Of a stretch of DNA of 64,000 bases, positions 6,709-16,305 are shown piece by piece. The position numbers and the translations under genes were made by a program. The notes below the pieces were generated by a model that saw nothing but the letters and a program-made list of their open reading frames with translations, had not been told where the DNA came from and did no database searches. The number at the start of each line of letters is the position of its first letter. The stretch's first letter is position 1. Origin of the DNA: Dehalobacterium sp040766325 (GTDB taxonomy: Bacteria; Bacillota; Dehalobacteriia; Dehalobacteriales; Dehalobacteriaceae); assembly GCA_040766325.1 (NCBI GenBank), contig JAXGQR010000007.1, forward strand, positions 1-64,000, written 5' to 3'.

Positions 6709-8736
6709 TTACCTGGATATCGGAGGAAAGTGGACATAAAAGACAGTCCCCTTTGGGCCGGTCTCATATTCGATCCGGGCCTGGTGGCGGGCAGCAATAC
6801 TGTAGCAGGCGGCCAGTCCCAGGCCGGTGCCGTATTCTTTGGTGGTGACAAAGGGCGTGCCCAGGTTATCAATGACTTCGGGAGCCAGACCGCTGCCCTC
6901 ATCCTTAACGAAGAGGATCGCCTCCTCCCCTTTCCGGACCGTTCCGATGGTAACCGTTCCGCGAGAAGGCATCGCGTCAATCGCGTTGGTGAACATATTT
7001 AAAATCAACTGCCGGATCTCATTTTCGTCGAGCAACACTTGAGGCGGGTCCTTTAGATCCAGAAGGATTTCTACCTCCCTCAGGTTAGCTTTGGACTTCA
7101 ACATGGGGTAAAGAGTCTGCACTACCACATCCAGACTGCAAGGTTTGAGGTTAACGACCTTGTCCCGGGCCAGACCCAAAAATTCAGAGATGATATCATT
7201 GGCCCGGTCCAGTTCATCGATCATGATATCAAAAAACTCCTGATCGTCAGCATATTCAGGCCGTGCACCCAGAATCTGCAAAAAACCCCGTACCGCAGTC
7301 ATCGGGTTGCGGATCTCATGGGCAATGCCGGCGGCCATTTTACCTACCAGGGTGAGGCGGCCCAATCGTGCCATCTCCGTTTCCATCTTTCTCTTCTCGG
7401 TAATATCTACTATCACTTCCAAAACCATGCGCTCTTCGTCAACTCCCGTAAAAGGGAAATTTAAGCATTTTAATATCCTGTTATCTTCAGTTGTCCTGAT
7501 CCAATCATGAGGCTGTCCCGTTTTGAGGGGCCGAAAAGACTCACAGCGCGTACAGGGTTGGTCGCGGTCATAAATAAGCTTATAGCAAGGACGGCCGTCC
7601 GGCCTGTGGTATCTTTCCCAGAAGGTGCGATTGGCAAAGGGTATGGAATAGTCAGATGCCAGCAGGCATATGGCCGCCGGTAAGTTGTCCAGAACATTAA
7701 ACAACTTTTGCCGTTCCAAATAAAGCTCCGCTGTTCTTGCTGCAACCATCTCTTCCAGGTAGTCGCGAGTCTTTCTGACCTCCTCTTCCGCCTGGGCCCG
7801 TTCCAGCGCCGACCACATGCGGTGGGCGATATCTTGAGCCAGCGCCACTTGGGATTCAGTCCAGTTACGGGGGCTGGATTGCGTAATACAAAACATGCCC
7901 ACAGCCTTCTTCTTCTTAATCACCGGGATTTGGAGATAAGAAATTATCAGCATTTCGATGCGGATCTGCCGCAGGTTTTCATCGATCAAGGCCGTTGTTT
8001 TCACGTCAGGCACAATTATAGGTTCACCGGCCTCCACAAGACTCTTATGGATGGGTTTGTCGCCAAAGGAATACTCTCTCAATAGAGGGGGGAAGTCGCC
8101 TCGAGAAGCATCACAGCGTATGATGCCGCGATCATTCTCGATCTCGTAGTAATAGCACCGGTCAGCGCCAAAATATTCCATGGTCATATGGACAAAGGCA
8201 CTTTGGATTTCAACGGGATCGGCCAGGGTACGTACGGCATCGCTGATACTCAGTAATAAACCCTGCCACTCTTCGCTCTCCTGCAGGGCCTTTTCCACGC
8301 TCTTCTGCTCGGTGCGATCAGCTTCCTCGGTCCTTTTATCATCCGTAATCTTCCTGGAGATGGTGATGAACTCGTTTTCCCGGTCCAGGGCAATTATCTG
8401 AACGGCGCACCGAAGATCCTGTTTAGGGCTATACTCCACAGATAGCGCTTTGCCGGAGCGCACCACAACACCGCACTTTCTCATCCAGCTTTCGTCGTAC
8501 CGGGGGACCAGATCGGTGTACCTTTGGCCAATCACCTGATCCCTGGTCAGACCTAATTCCCTTTCCATCGAAGTATTAATATCAAGGATGATATAGTCAA
8601 TGGGGGTGCCATCCTTGTCAAAAATCATTTTGGCATAACACATTTGGTCAAAACTGTCGTCCCAGATCCGCTTAAAAAATGATCCCGCGCCACCGGTATA
8701 TCTTTCGATGCCGATCTGTGGTTTTTCCATATTCAA
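6709..8736 (-). CDS. soluble PAS-GAF-PAS histidine kinase
   Basis: 675 residues, no membrane segment. Domains in order: PAS about 25-130, GAF about 155-315 (starting LLLSISDAVRTLADPVEIQS), a coiled linker, PAS about 345-445 with a Cys-rich PCTRCESF element typical of redox- or metal-linked PAS domains, HisKA with phospho-acceptor His473 (GIAHEIRNPMTAVRGFLQIL), and HATPase (NMFTNAIDAM, DEGSGL, GTGLGLAACYSI). The HEIRNPMTAVRGF motif is that of sporulation kinases feeding Spo0F, so a phosphorelay role is likely. No response regulator is adjacent. It is a paralog of the next kinase. Its stop codon abuts REP cluster A. Confidence 0.9.
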   Translation of the reverse strand: MNMEKPQIGIERYTGGAGSFFKRIWDDSFDQMCYAKMIFDKDGTPIDYIILDINTSMERELGLTRDQVIGQRYTDLVPRYDESWMRKCGVVVRSGKALSVEYSPKQDLRCAVQIIALDRENEFITISRKITDDKRTEEADRTEQKSVEKALQESEEWQGLLLSISDAVRTLADPVEIQSAFVHMTMEYFGADRCYYYEIENDRGIIRCDASRGDFPPLLREYSFGDKPIHKSLVEAGEPIIVPDVKTTALIDENLRQIRIEMLIISYLQIPVIKKKKAVGMFCITQSSPRNWTESQVALAQDIAHRMWSALERAQAEEEVRKTRDYLEEMVAARTAELYLERQKLFNVLDNLPAAICLLASDYSIPFANRTFWERYHRPDGRPCYKLIYDRDQPCTRCESFRPLKTGQPHDWIRTTEDNRILKCLNFPFTGVDEERMVLEVIVDITEKRKMETEMARLGRLTLVGKMAAGIAHEIRNPMTAVRGFLQILGARPEYADDQEFFDIMIDELDRANDIISEFLGLARDKVVNLKPCSLDVVVQTLYPMLKSKANLREVEILLDLKDPPQVLLDENEIRQLILNMFTNAIDAMPSRGTVTIGTVRKGEEAILFVKDEGSGLAPEVIDNLGTPFVTTKEYGTGLGLAACYSIAARHQARIEYETGPKGTVFYVHFPPISR

Positions 8737-8818
8737 TTTCCATCCCTACCTCTTGCTATGATATCTACCGGTAAGCTAACTTCGCCATCAAGAGTCTATT
8801 TCCTCCCACAATTTGAAG

Positions 8819-8932
8819 TTGCCAGGGGGACGGGGTTGGTGACAACTTTTTAAAAAGTTGTCACCAACCCCGTCCCCTGGCAATCCGACATTTCATTTGA
8901 AAAGTTGTCACCAACCCCGTCCCTCTGGCAAC
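8819..8932. repeat. REP element cluster B
   Basis: 8819-8883 is a palindromic pair (TTGCCAGGGGGACGGGGTTG and its inverted copy around TGACAACTTTTTAAAAAG). A third, inverted unit lies at 8900-8932 and supplies the last codons and the stop of the kinase gene at 8908-10593. Confidence 0.9.
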
Positions 8933-10593
8933 TGGTAGGGAAAGGAAATATAAAAGACAGTCCCCTTGGGGCCGGTCTCAAAGTCGATTCTGGCATGATG
9001 GCGGGCGGCAATACTGTAGCATACGGCCAGCCCCAGGCCGAGGCCGTTTTCTTTGGTCGAAACAAAAGGTGTACCCAGGTTATTAATGATCTCTGGAGGC
9101 AAACCGGTACCCTCATCCTTGATGAATAGGACCGCCTCGTTATCTTTCCTGATCGTTCCAATGGTTATTTTTCCGTGGTTAGGCATAGCTTCAATCGCGT
9201 TAGTGAACATATTTAAAATCAACTGCCTAATTTCATTTTTATCCATCAGCACTTGGGGCGGATTGCTCAGTTCCAGAACGATTTCTACTTCCCCCAGGTT
9301 AGCATTGGACATCATCATCGGGTAAAGGGACTGCACTATCCGATCCAAACTATGAGGTGTTAGGTTAACGACCCTGTCCCGTGCCAAACCCAAAAACTCA
9401 GAGATGATTTCATTGACTCGGTCCAGCTCTGTGATCATTATGTCAAAAAATTCCTGATCTTCATGATATGCAGGCTTTTCGCCCAGGACCTGCAATAAAC
9501 CCCGCACCGCAGTCATGGGGTTGCGGATCTCATGGGCAATGCTGGCGGCCATTCTACCGATCAGGTGGAGGCGGTCCAGACGAGCCATTTCCGCCTCCAA
9601 CTTTTTCTTCCCGGCAATTTCCATATTCATTTCCAGAACTTTTATCGTACCATTATCGTCCTTGAAGGGGAAATTATGGACTTCAAATATCCTGTTATCA
9701 GTAGTTATCGATGTCCAGTGGTGTGGCTGCCCGGTTTTAAGGGGTAGTAGAGATTCGCATTTTTCACAGGGCCGGTCAAAATCAAAAACAAATTCATAAC
9801 AAGGGCGGCCCTCCGGGTTTCCATATCGTTCCCGATAATTGCGATTAGCAAAGGATACGGTATAGTCAGATTCGAGCACACTTATCGCAATGGGCAAGTT
9901 ATCCAAAACTTCATACAATCTCTGTCTTTCTAGATAAAGCTCCTTAGTTCTTGCTGCAACCTTTTCTTCCAGGTAGCTACGGGCGATTCTTAATTCTTCT
10001 TCTGTTCGGGCCCGCTCCACCGCCTCCCATACGCGCTGAGCAATATCTTGCGCCAAGGCTACTTGGGATTCAGTCCATTTACGGGGCCTGGATTGGGTAA
10101 TACAAAGCATGCCCACGGCTTTACTATCCTTGATCACCGGGATATTTATAAAAGAGATAATCTGCCTCTCCATGTAGAACTGCCGGAGGTTCTCATCCAT
10201 TAACTTCACAGTTTTCACATTCGGAATAATAATGGGTTCACCGGTCCTGAAGAGGTTTTTGTAGATGGGGTTATTGCTAAGAGGGTATGTCCCCACAACG
10301 GAGGATAGATCTCCACTAAAAGCATCTCTACGAATGATGAAATGATCATTCTCGATCTCACAATAGTGGCAGCGGTCAGCACCAAAATATGCCATTACCT
10401 TGTGGGTAACAACGTCATGGATCTCAACCGGGTCAGACAGGGAACGCAAGGCGTCACTAAGGCTAAGCAAAAAACCAAGTTGTTCTTCCCTCTTCCCCAG
10501 TTCTTCATCGTACCTTGAATCAAACTCAATATTCCTGGCCAAGCTCTCATCGAAAGGTCTATCGACACCGATTCGTGTTTTTTCCGCAAACAT
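8908..10593 (-). CDS. soluble GAF-PAS histidine kinase, paralog of the preceding one
   Basis: 561 residues, no membrane segment. GAF about 35-200, PAS about 225-325 with PCEKCESLLP, HisKA with phospho-acceptor His near 354 (SIAHEIRNPMTAVRGLLQVL) and HATPase (NMFTNAIEAM, DEGTGL, GLGLGLAVCYSI). It aligns with the neighbouring kinase from its residue 35 but lacks that kinase's first PAS domain. The two are tandem duplicates separated by REP cluster B. The last residues (LPEGRGW, stop) are read from a REP unit; the natural end is probably just before. A sporulation-phosphorelay type role is inferred from the H-box. Confidence 0.9.
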   Translation of the reverse strand: MFAEKTRIGVDRPFDESLARNIEFDSRYDEELGKREEQLGFLLSLSDALRSLSDPVEIHDVVTHKVMAYFGADRCHYCEIENDHFIIRRDAFSGDLSSVVGTYPLSNNPIYKNLFRTGEPIIIPNVKTVKLMDENLRQFYMERQIISFINIPVIKDSKAVGMLCITQSRPRKWTESQVALAQDIAQRVWEAVERARTEEELRIARSYLEEKVAARTKELYLERQRLYEVLDNLPIAISVLESDYTVSFANRNYRERYGNPEGRPCYEFVFDFDRPCEKCESLLPLKTGQPHHWTSITTDNRIFEVHNFPFKDDNGTIKVLEMNMEIAGKKKLEAEMARLDRLHLIGRMAASIAHEIRNPMTAVRGLLQVLGEKPAYHEDQEFFDIMITELDRVNEIISEFLGLARDRVVNLTPHSLDRIVQSLYPMMMSNANLGEVEIVLELSNPPQVLMDKNEIRQLILNMFTNAIEAMPNHGKITIGTIRKDNEAVLFIKDEGTGLPPEIINNLGTPFVSTKENGLGLGLAVCYSIAARHHARIDFETGPKGTVFYISFPYQLPEGRGW

Positions 10594-10728
10594 TGTCAGT
10601 CTCCCCTTGCCTTAATTTCTTGATATTTGGCTATATTCGCTATCAGAAATCTTATTTCCTTTGGGAAATGAATCATATAATGTCGAATAACGTTTCGCAG
10701 GAGCGATAATTGCGAGTTGTCGAGGAGT

Positions 10729-10773
10729 TTGTCGGGGGGACGTTTGTCGGGGGGACAGGGGTTGGTGACAACT
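10729..10773. repeat. REP element cluster C
   Basis: TTGTCGGGGGGACG, then a unit TTGTCGGGGGGACAGGGG with TTGGTGACAACT. It is in forward orientation and lies 18 bp beyond the end of the RAYT gene. Confidence 0.85.
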
Positions 10774-10790
10774 CCAACTCCGCCGCCGCA

Positions 10791-11556
10791 CTAGGCTTTT
10801 TGCACAGTTCCTCTATTGATACCTGTAAGTCGTTCGATCTGTCGCACCGATAAATTATACACTTCTTTAAGCTCTTTTAAATTTGCATCTCTTCTATGTA
10901 TATCAAGCTTTTGAAGATCACAAGCATTTCGCAGTTCACAGACTTCTTTAATGATTTCTCTGGCTTCCGTGTCTGTGAACTTTTTCTTGTCCTCCAGATC
11001 CAGGCAGATATCGTTGTTCGCTTCTTGATGAAATTGAATCAAGCTCTTTAACGCCTTTTCCTTGATCATCATCATTAAACATACCAAGGGGAAAATCCTT
11101 ATCTATCAATATTGCTTTGTCTAAATATTCTTTATAACTGCTCCATTTATACTGCTCGATATTCTTGACCAAACCGGCTTTTACCGGATTTTGATGAATG
11201 TATCTCAAAACAACCAAAAAATAAGCATCCCCATCCACCGGCTCACTTTTAAATCTATCTTGAAACAGGTTTCCTATTCTTTGATATTTATCATTGTACC
11301 AATAAACATAGCTGCCGCACACCCGGCGCATAATCTGTTCTAGTGGCTCCGTGCCGGTTTTTAATAAAATGTGCACATGGTTTCCCATCAAGCAGTAGGC
11401 ATAGATCGCGTAATCACTTTGTTCTTTATATTTCTGCAGTGTCTGAATAAATCTTAGGCAATCCTCATCATCCTTGAAAACCTTTTGGCGGTTTATTCCT
11501 CGCATCATAATGTGGTATATTCCGCTTTCACTTTTCTCCCGGGCTTTTCTTGGCAT
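10791..11556 (-). pseudogene. REP-associated Y1 transposase (RAYT), one frameshift
   Basis: The frame from ATG at 11556 encodes a Y1 (HUH) transposase: YHIMMRGINRQKVFKDDEDC, the HUH motif GNHVHILLK, and RYIHQNPVKAGLV carrying the catalytic-tyrosine region. After GMFNDDDQGK it leaves frame. The family's C-terminal part continues in another frame down to 10791 (ALKSLIQFHQEANNDICLD, LSVRQIERLTGINRGTVQKA, an HTH). Removing one A from the A4 run (plus-strand TTTT at 11056-11059) restores one frame. RAYTs mobilise REP sequences; inverted REP clusters C and D flank it closely. Either recently inactivated or expressed by slippage. Confidence 0.85.
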
Positions 11557-11592
11557 AAAAATACACCTAACTTAGGTTTTTCAAAGAGAATT

Positions 11593-11686
11593 AGTTGTCG
11601 ACAACCCCGTCCTCGACAATTAAAGAAATGGTTGCCGACAAGCCTCTGACAATTCCAAGTTGTCAACAACCCCGTCCCTATGACAA
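11593..11686. repeat. REP element cluster D
   Basis: Two inverted units: AGTTGTCGACAACCCCGTCC at 11593 and AAGTTGTCAACAACCCCGTC continuing to TATGACAA at 11686. They lie about 37 bp upstream of the RAYT start, in the opposite orientation to cluster C. Confidence 0.85.
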
Positions 11687-11705
11687 TCCCCGTGACAAGA
11701 CCAGC

Positions 11706-14187
11706 TTATTCTGCCATCGGAATCTCTACCGATGTGCCGGCATGATTAATGGTAAAATTAGTGACCTGTGCCGGCCAGTAAGTGAATGGCATCTATAGAA
11801 TAGATGATCAAGGCTAATTGATGCCCCGCTTTTACGGTATAATTCATTGGCTGTAAATCAATGGTAAACTGGTAATACTCACCGGGAGTAATAGTATCTA
11901 CATTATAAATGGACTTCCGGTTTTGAATATCCATCCAGCCGCGGAAATGATCTTATGGTTCACAGGAGTCATCTGAAACTGAATTAAATCCATCGGCTTC
12001 AAACCGCCACCCTGATACAGACCTTCTTTTTGGACAACTATGGTGGGTACGTTTTCCGAATATTTCTTCAGTTCCGGAGCCTCCATTCCATCGGGGGCGT
12101 AGTCAACCAGCATTTGCACTGAGGATACCCGTTGGATAATCTGCCTTTGCCTCAATATTTACATTGATAGTACCATTTATCTCCATATCAACTTCCAGAG
12201 GCTCGGTGATAAACTGGGCACGTAAAGCATCATTGCCTACCATCCCGACAATAGCATCTTGCCAGGAATAGAGTTCATCGGTGGCATATTCATTCCAAGC
12301 AATTGCAGTATCAAATGCTCCGGTCAAATCACTGGTAAACACTGATGCACCTTGACCTGGGTTCAATTGAAGACGTTTATGCTCATCGGCAAAAAAATTA
12401 ACGGTTTTATTTACTTCAGGCCAGGTATCATAAGATTTCAATTTAAATCAGTATTGCTCTGAATCTGTACATTGGGAACAGCAAGAACATCATTTTTTAC
12501 ATCATTGAGCCAGTAAGCAAACCAGCGGTTGAGAAGTCCGTAGTAATCAAAATTATCAAGTCGATCAGGTGTCATTGCGCACCTTGATGCGGACCAGTTT
12601 AACGTCCCTGCCGCTTTGTTGAAATGCTTTGTACATCATATCAAACTGCTTTGTTTTGACATTAAAGTCATTAAGACCATGGAAAATCAGCGCACTCGCT
12701 TTGATCTTATTGGCATTATTGGTATAGTTGCGCTCATCCCAAATACATTCACAATCCCCTGGAAAACTTAGCTGTTTCTCGATCCATCTCCTCCAGAAAA
12801 GCTTCAAAAACCTCTTGTACCTGGGCATAATCATCTGCATCCAGCTTACGGCTCATGCAATATTCGGCCAAAGGTCGCAGTCATCTCCTGGGTAATACAA
12901 GGCGCTTGGAAGGATTCCATTAGCACGGTAATAATCATACCAGCTGGCAATACCGGCAATAGGCACGATGGTTTTCAATCCCTGAACACCGGTTGTCGCG
13001 ACAGCAAATGGCACGGTCCCGGCATATGAACGTCCGGTCATCGCCACATTACCGTTGCACCACGATGCTTTCACCTCAATATTGCTTGTTTTGTCGGTAT
13101 AAGCCTTAGCACGGCCGCACAGCCAGTCAACAACAGCCTTGGCGGAGAGGATTTCTTCCTCGGATCCGCAGGTGGAAAGCCCATCGGAATAACGGGTGCC
13201 TGGTCCTGCAGCAAACACGACCGCATAGCCTCTGACCAGCCAGTAATCATACCCGCTAACATTTACCGGAAAAGCGCTCAGGTTTTCAGCTTGTCCCACA
13301 CTTTTCGGCTTACGCTCTTTGGGTAATTTATCGTTACTCGTCTTGTAGCGAAAATCCTTGGCAGTTGTTTTTGTGGACTGGTCGGCCTTTTCCAAAACTG
13401 CATCTTTTATATGGTTGTTATATTCATCATAATCATAAGCATCGGTAGTACCGGCGGAATATGGTCGGAATTCATAAATTGCCGCAGTTTTCATCCCTTG
13501 CTCCGTTTCTTGAGGACGTTTTATCCAAACAGCAATTAAATCGCGCTGACCGTCTTTGTCAGTGTCTATCGGTGCTTCCACAAAAACCTGATTGTAAATC
13601 GCCTTGTCAAAAGCAAAAACCGGATATGTTTCTCCATCATAAATCAGCTGGCGCGGAGTTTTGCGCCCGGCATTGTAGTTATCAAAAACACCATTTTTGA
13701 TAAGCCTGTCAAAAAGCTTATCTTCCCCATCTTTAGTCGGAGTTTTTAATGCCTGGCTAATCACGGCATAAAAAGCACTGGTGTCAAAATCATCCGCCGA
13801 ATACACCGGCAAACCCAATGAATCGGCAAATGCGGAGGCTAGATGCTGGTTATAATCAGTTCCTTCTCGTAGCCCAAGACTGTTAAAATATAATCATAAA
13901 AATCATTGGGGATAAGTTTGGCACTGAGGTCAGTACCAGATGAAAGTAGCGGCTGATTAATAAAGTCGGCTAGATTTTGTAAATCACCAATGGTAGGCGG
14001 GACTTTTAATGATGCCGCGTTAAAAGCTTCCTTCCTCGATGAACCCTAAATTCTCTAATTCAGCAGCAGCATTGGCGTGAATTTTTGCACGATTCTTCGT
14101 AGCAGCCTGATTATCAGCCGCAAAAGCACCTGCAGTTAATGAGCACATTAGTAACAAACACAGGATGACCGAAAACGCTTTTTTCAT
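11706..14187 (-). pseudogene. secreted Xaa-Pro dipeptidyl-peptidase (PepX/S15 family), multiply frameshifted
   Basis: The gene starts at an ATG at 14187 with GGAGG 9 bp upstream. A good signal peptide follows (MKKAFSVILCLLLMCSLTAG, then AFA-AD). Coding then continues in changing frames: after GFIEEGSF (stop), through 12853-13818 (serine motif GRSYAGTVPFAVATTGVQGL, PIAGIASWYDYYRANG), 12565-12840 (IWDERNYTNNANKIKASALI, FHGLND), 12103-12441, and ends TNFTINHAGTSVEIPMAE at a TAA at 11706-11708. At least five frame changes mean it cannot make an intact enzyme. The original product would remove X-Pro dipeptides from peptides outside the cell. REP clusters lie at both ends. Confidence 0.85.
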
Positions 14188-14211
14188 TCATTTTGCCTCC
14201 TTTTTTATCGG

Positions 14212-14402
14212 ATTGTCACGGGGTTGTCAGGGGGACGGGGTTGTTGACAACCTTTTCTCACCCTCTTTTCCATATTTATTCGATTTTGCTGCCCCAGTTC
14301 CTGCAGTTTTTAGAGACTTTTCGAAGTTGTTGTCACAAGTTGTTGTCACAAGTTGTCGACAACCCCGTCCCTCTGACACTCCAACCCCGTCCCTCTGACA
14401 CT
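14212..14402. repeat. REP/MITE-like element E
   Basis: A forward REP unit (14212-14257), a spacer of about 90 bp containing TATTCGATTTTGCTGCCC (14277-14294), and inverted units (14350-14402). The same spacer core occurs in element F-G at 18226-18243, so the whole element has been copied as a unit. Its inverted units form the end of the hydantoinase-like gene. Confidence 0.85.
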
Positions 14403-16253
14403 CGGGCAATAGCAGGTGGGGCTTCCTGTGGCTATGATCTCGATGCGTGTTTCGATATAGATCTTTTCCGTCATCAGGTAATTATCGGAATAGATATGGT
14501 CCTGTTTAATAATCAGTTCATATTTATCTGTGCCCGATTTTTCGGCTTGGGCGGCAGCTTTATTTTTACCTGATGCCAAAGCTTCATTTACAGCATCCTC
14601 AAGATTATCAAAATATTTTCGTTCCCAGGGAGCATACATAATAAAACCGCGTCCTTCGTTTCCGGGTCTAATGATTATTTTAACAGTTTCAACGATTTTT
14701 CCTACGGCGGCACCGACGGCACTTGCTACATCTGCATGCTCCGGGATGATTAGTTTTGCCTGCAGTTGATGTGCGGCGCGGTCAAACCACGCCTGTGCCG
14801 GAGCACCGATGGCCACAATCGGTTTATCCAGATATAAAGAGTCACCGGGCATACTCGCCCGACACGCCGAGGCAAGCTCATGAGCCACAGCCGCCTCTGC
14901 TATTTCTACCACTTCCTCAAGGGTCCGCCCCATTCTTGCGGCAAGATTTTTAACCCCCGCCCGGGCAGTTTTCCGGTTCCAGGGAGTATAGCTCCCTTTA
15001 ACATGAAGAATATCGGTGGGGGTTACTGAGGATCGGGCGATAAGACCCAGATCCACAAGGTCGTCGAGATCTAAAGCGCCCGGATCTTGCCCCAACCTTT
15101 GGGCTAAGTAATACCTGCTCCTTGGTCTTATTTTTAAAATCTTCATCATTTCTTGCTCTAACCGGCTTAAAGAACCGGTGAATGTCTCCCTAAGAAAAGA
15201 GAGAACTTCCCCCGTCTCGGAGCAGGGCAGGGTATTCAACTCTTCCGTTATTTCCGGGTAATAATAACCCAGCATGGCCAGGGGGATCACGCGCCGGGGA
15301 CCTACTTTGATCCGGCCGTCCGACGTTAATTGGAGATAACTGTCACCACCGATGCCAAAAGTATCGATCCGAGCCGCTTGAACGCGGGTAAGCCATCCCC
15401 CTACCCGAGCACCTTCTTGACTAATGCGCACAAATCCCTGATCCATGTGGGCCACATCTGTGGTCGTACCCCCCATATCCATAATGACCGCATCTCGAAC
15501 CTGGGTGAGAAAGCTCCCGCCGATAATGCTGGCCGCAGGCCCTGACAACAACGTATCAATGGGTTTTTCCCGAGCCACGGCTGCACTCATTAAACTGCCG
15601 TCACCTTTGACAATCAATACCGGAGCATCAATATGATTTTCTTTTAAAATGGTATTTGTGGCGTCCAGCAACTCACAAATTATCGGGATAATCTTAGCAT
15701 TTAAAACTGCCGTCACCGTGCGGTCATAAAAACCCAGGCTTGTGGTCAGTTCATGAGCACATACCACCGGGAGGGACAAGATCTCCTGAATTTTCTTCTT
15801 AACATACAGCTCATATTGGGGGTTTCTGATACTGGCATACCCGGAGATGGCAATAGCCCCCACCTTCCCTTGAAAGTGTTTTGCTGCTGCCCTTATTTCT
15901 TCCTCTTTTAGGGAGGACAATAACCTCCCTTTAATATCGGTTCTTCCCGATAGGAGAAAATAATTTGTTGTTGGTAGTTTTTCCTTGGGCTCACGACCAA
16001 TCAGGATCAGGCCCACTTTGCAACCCCGGCCTTCTACAATGGCGTTGGTGGCAAGGGTTGTAGAGAGGGCAACAATATCTATGGGAGCACATTGATCCAG
16101 GCAAAGTGCATTGATGCAGTTGCGGATGCCCAGGGTCAAATCTTCTTTGGTGGTGGGAGTTTTTGCTTTCTTTAAAATCTGTGCGCTGACATTATCCACC
16201 AGCACCCCATCGGTGTAAGTGCCGCCGGTATCAATACCTAAAACTAGTGCCAT
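14346..16253 (-). CDS. hydantoinase/oxoprolinase-family protein (ATP-dependent ASKHA fold)
   Basis: 635 residues. The start MALVLGIDTGGTYTDGVLVD is the nucleotide-binding phosphate-1 motif of the hydantoinase A N-terminal domain. ALSTTLATNAIVEGRGCKVG, SGPAASIIGGSFL and DAVIMDMGGTTTDVAHMDQG complete the sugar-kinase/actin-like pattern. Relatives hydrolyse ATP to open cyclic amides or to reactivate corrinoid and other enzymes. It lies 52 bp downstream of a cobalamin-binding protein on the same strand, so a reactivase or partner role is inferred. The last 18 residues (from SVRGTGLECQRDG) are translated REP sequence; the natural end is probably near IEIIATGSP. ATG at 16253 has AAGGATG upstream. 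Confidence 0.85.
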   Translation of the reverse strand: MALVLGIDTGGTYTDGVLVDNVSAQILKKAKTPTTKEDLTLGIRNCINALCLDQCAPIDIVALSTTLATNAIVEGRGCKVGLILIGREPKEKLPTTNYFLLSGRTDIKGRLLSSLKEEEIRAAAKHFQGKVGAIAISGYASIRNPQYELYVKKKIQEILSLPVVCAHELTTSLGFYDRTVTAVLNAKIIPIICELLDATNTILKENHIDAPVLIVKGDGSLMSAAVAREKPIDTLLSGPAASIIGGSFLTQVRDAVIMDMGGTTTDVAHMDQGFVRISQEGARVGGWLTRVQAARIDTFGIGGDSYLQLTSDGRIKVGPRRVIPLAMLGYYYPEITEELNTLPCSETGEVLSFLRETFTGSLSRLEQEMMKILKIRPRSRYYLAQRLGQDPGALDLDDLVDLGLIARSSVTPTDILHVKGSYTPWNRKTARAGVKNLAARMGRTLEEVVEIAEAAVAHELASACRASMPGDSLYLDKPIVAIGAPAQAWFDRAAHQLQAKLIIPEHADVASAVGAAVGKIVETVKIIIRPGNEGRGFIMYAPWERKYFDNLEDAVNEALASGKNKAAAQAEKSGTDKYELIIKQDHIYSDNYLMTEKIYIETRIEIIATGSPTCYCPSVRGTGLECQRDGVVDNL

Positions 16254-16305
16254 TTTTCATCATCCTTTAACGACCGCTAAACCCTTTGCCAACATTTGAT
16301 GCATT

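Noticed and set aside
6195..6980. A 261-codon frame covering the DUF1659 gene and extending far upstream
   Set aside because: The upstream 186 codons are antisense to the kinase end and read through REP DNA; RBS and homology place the start at the GTG at 6422.
14193..14573. Plus-strand frames of 77-126 codons across the REP element and the hydantoinase end
   Set aside because: They read REP units and the opposite strand of a conserved gene; peptides such as RGTGLLTTF simply translate the repeat.
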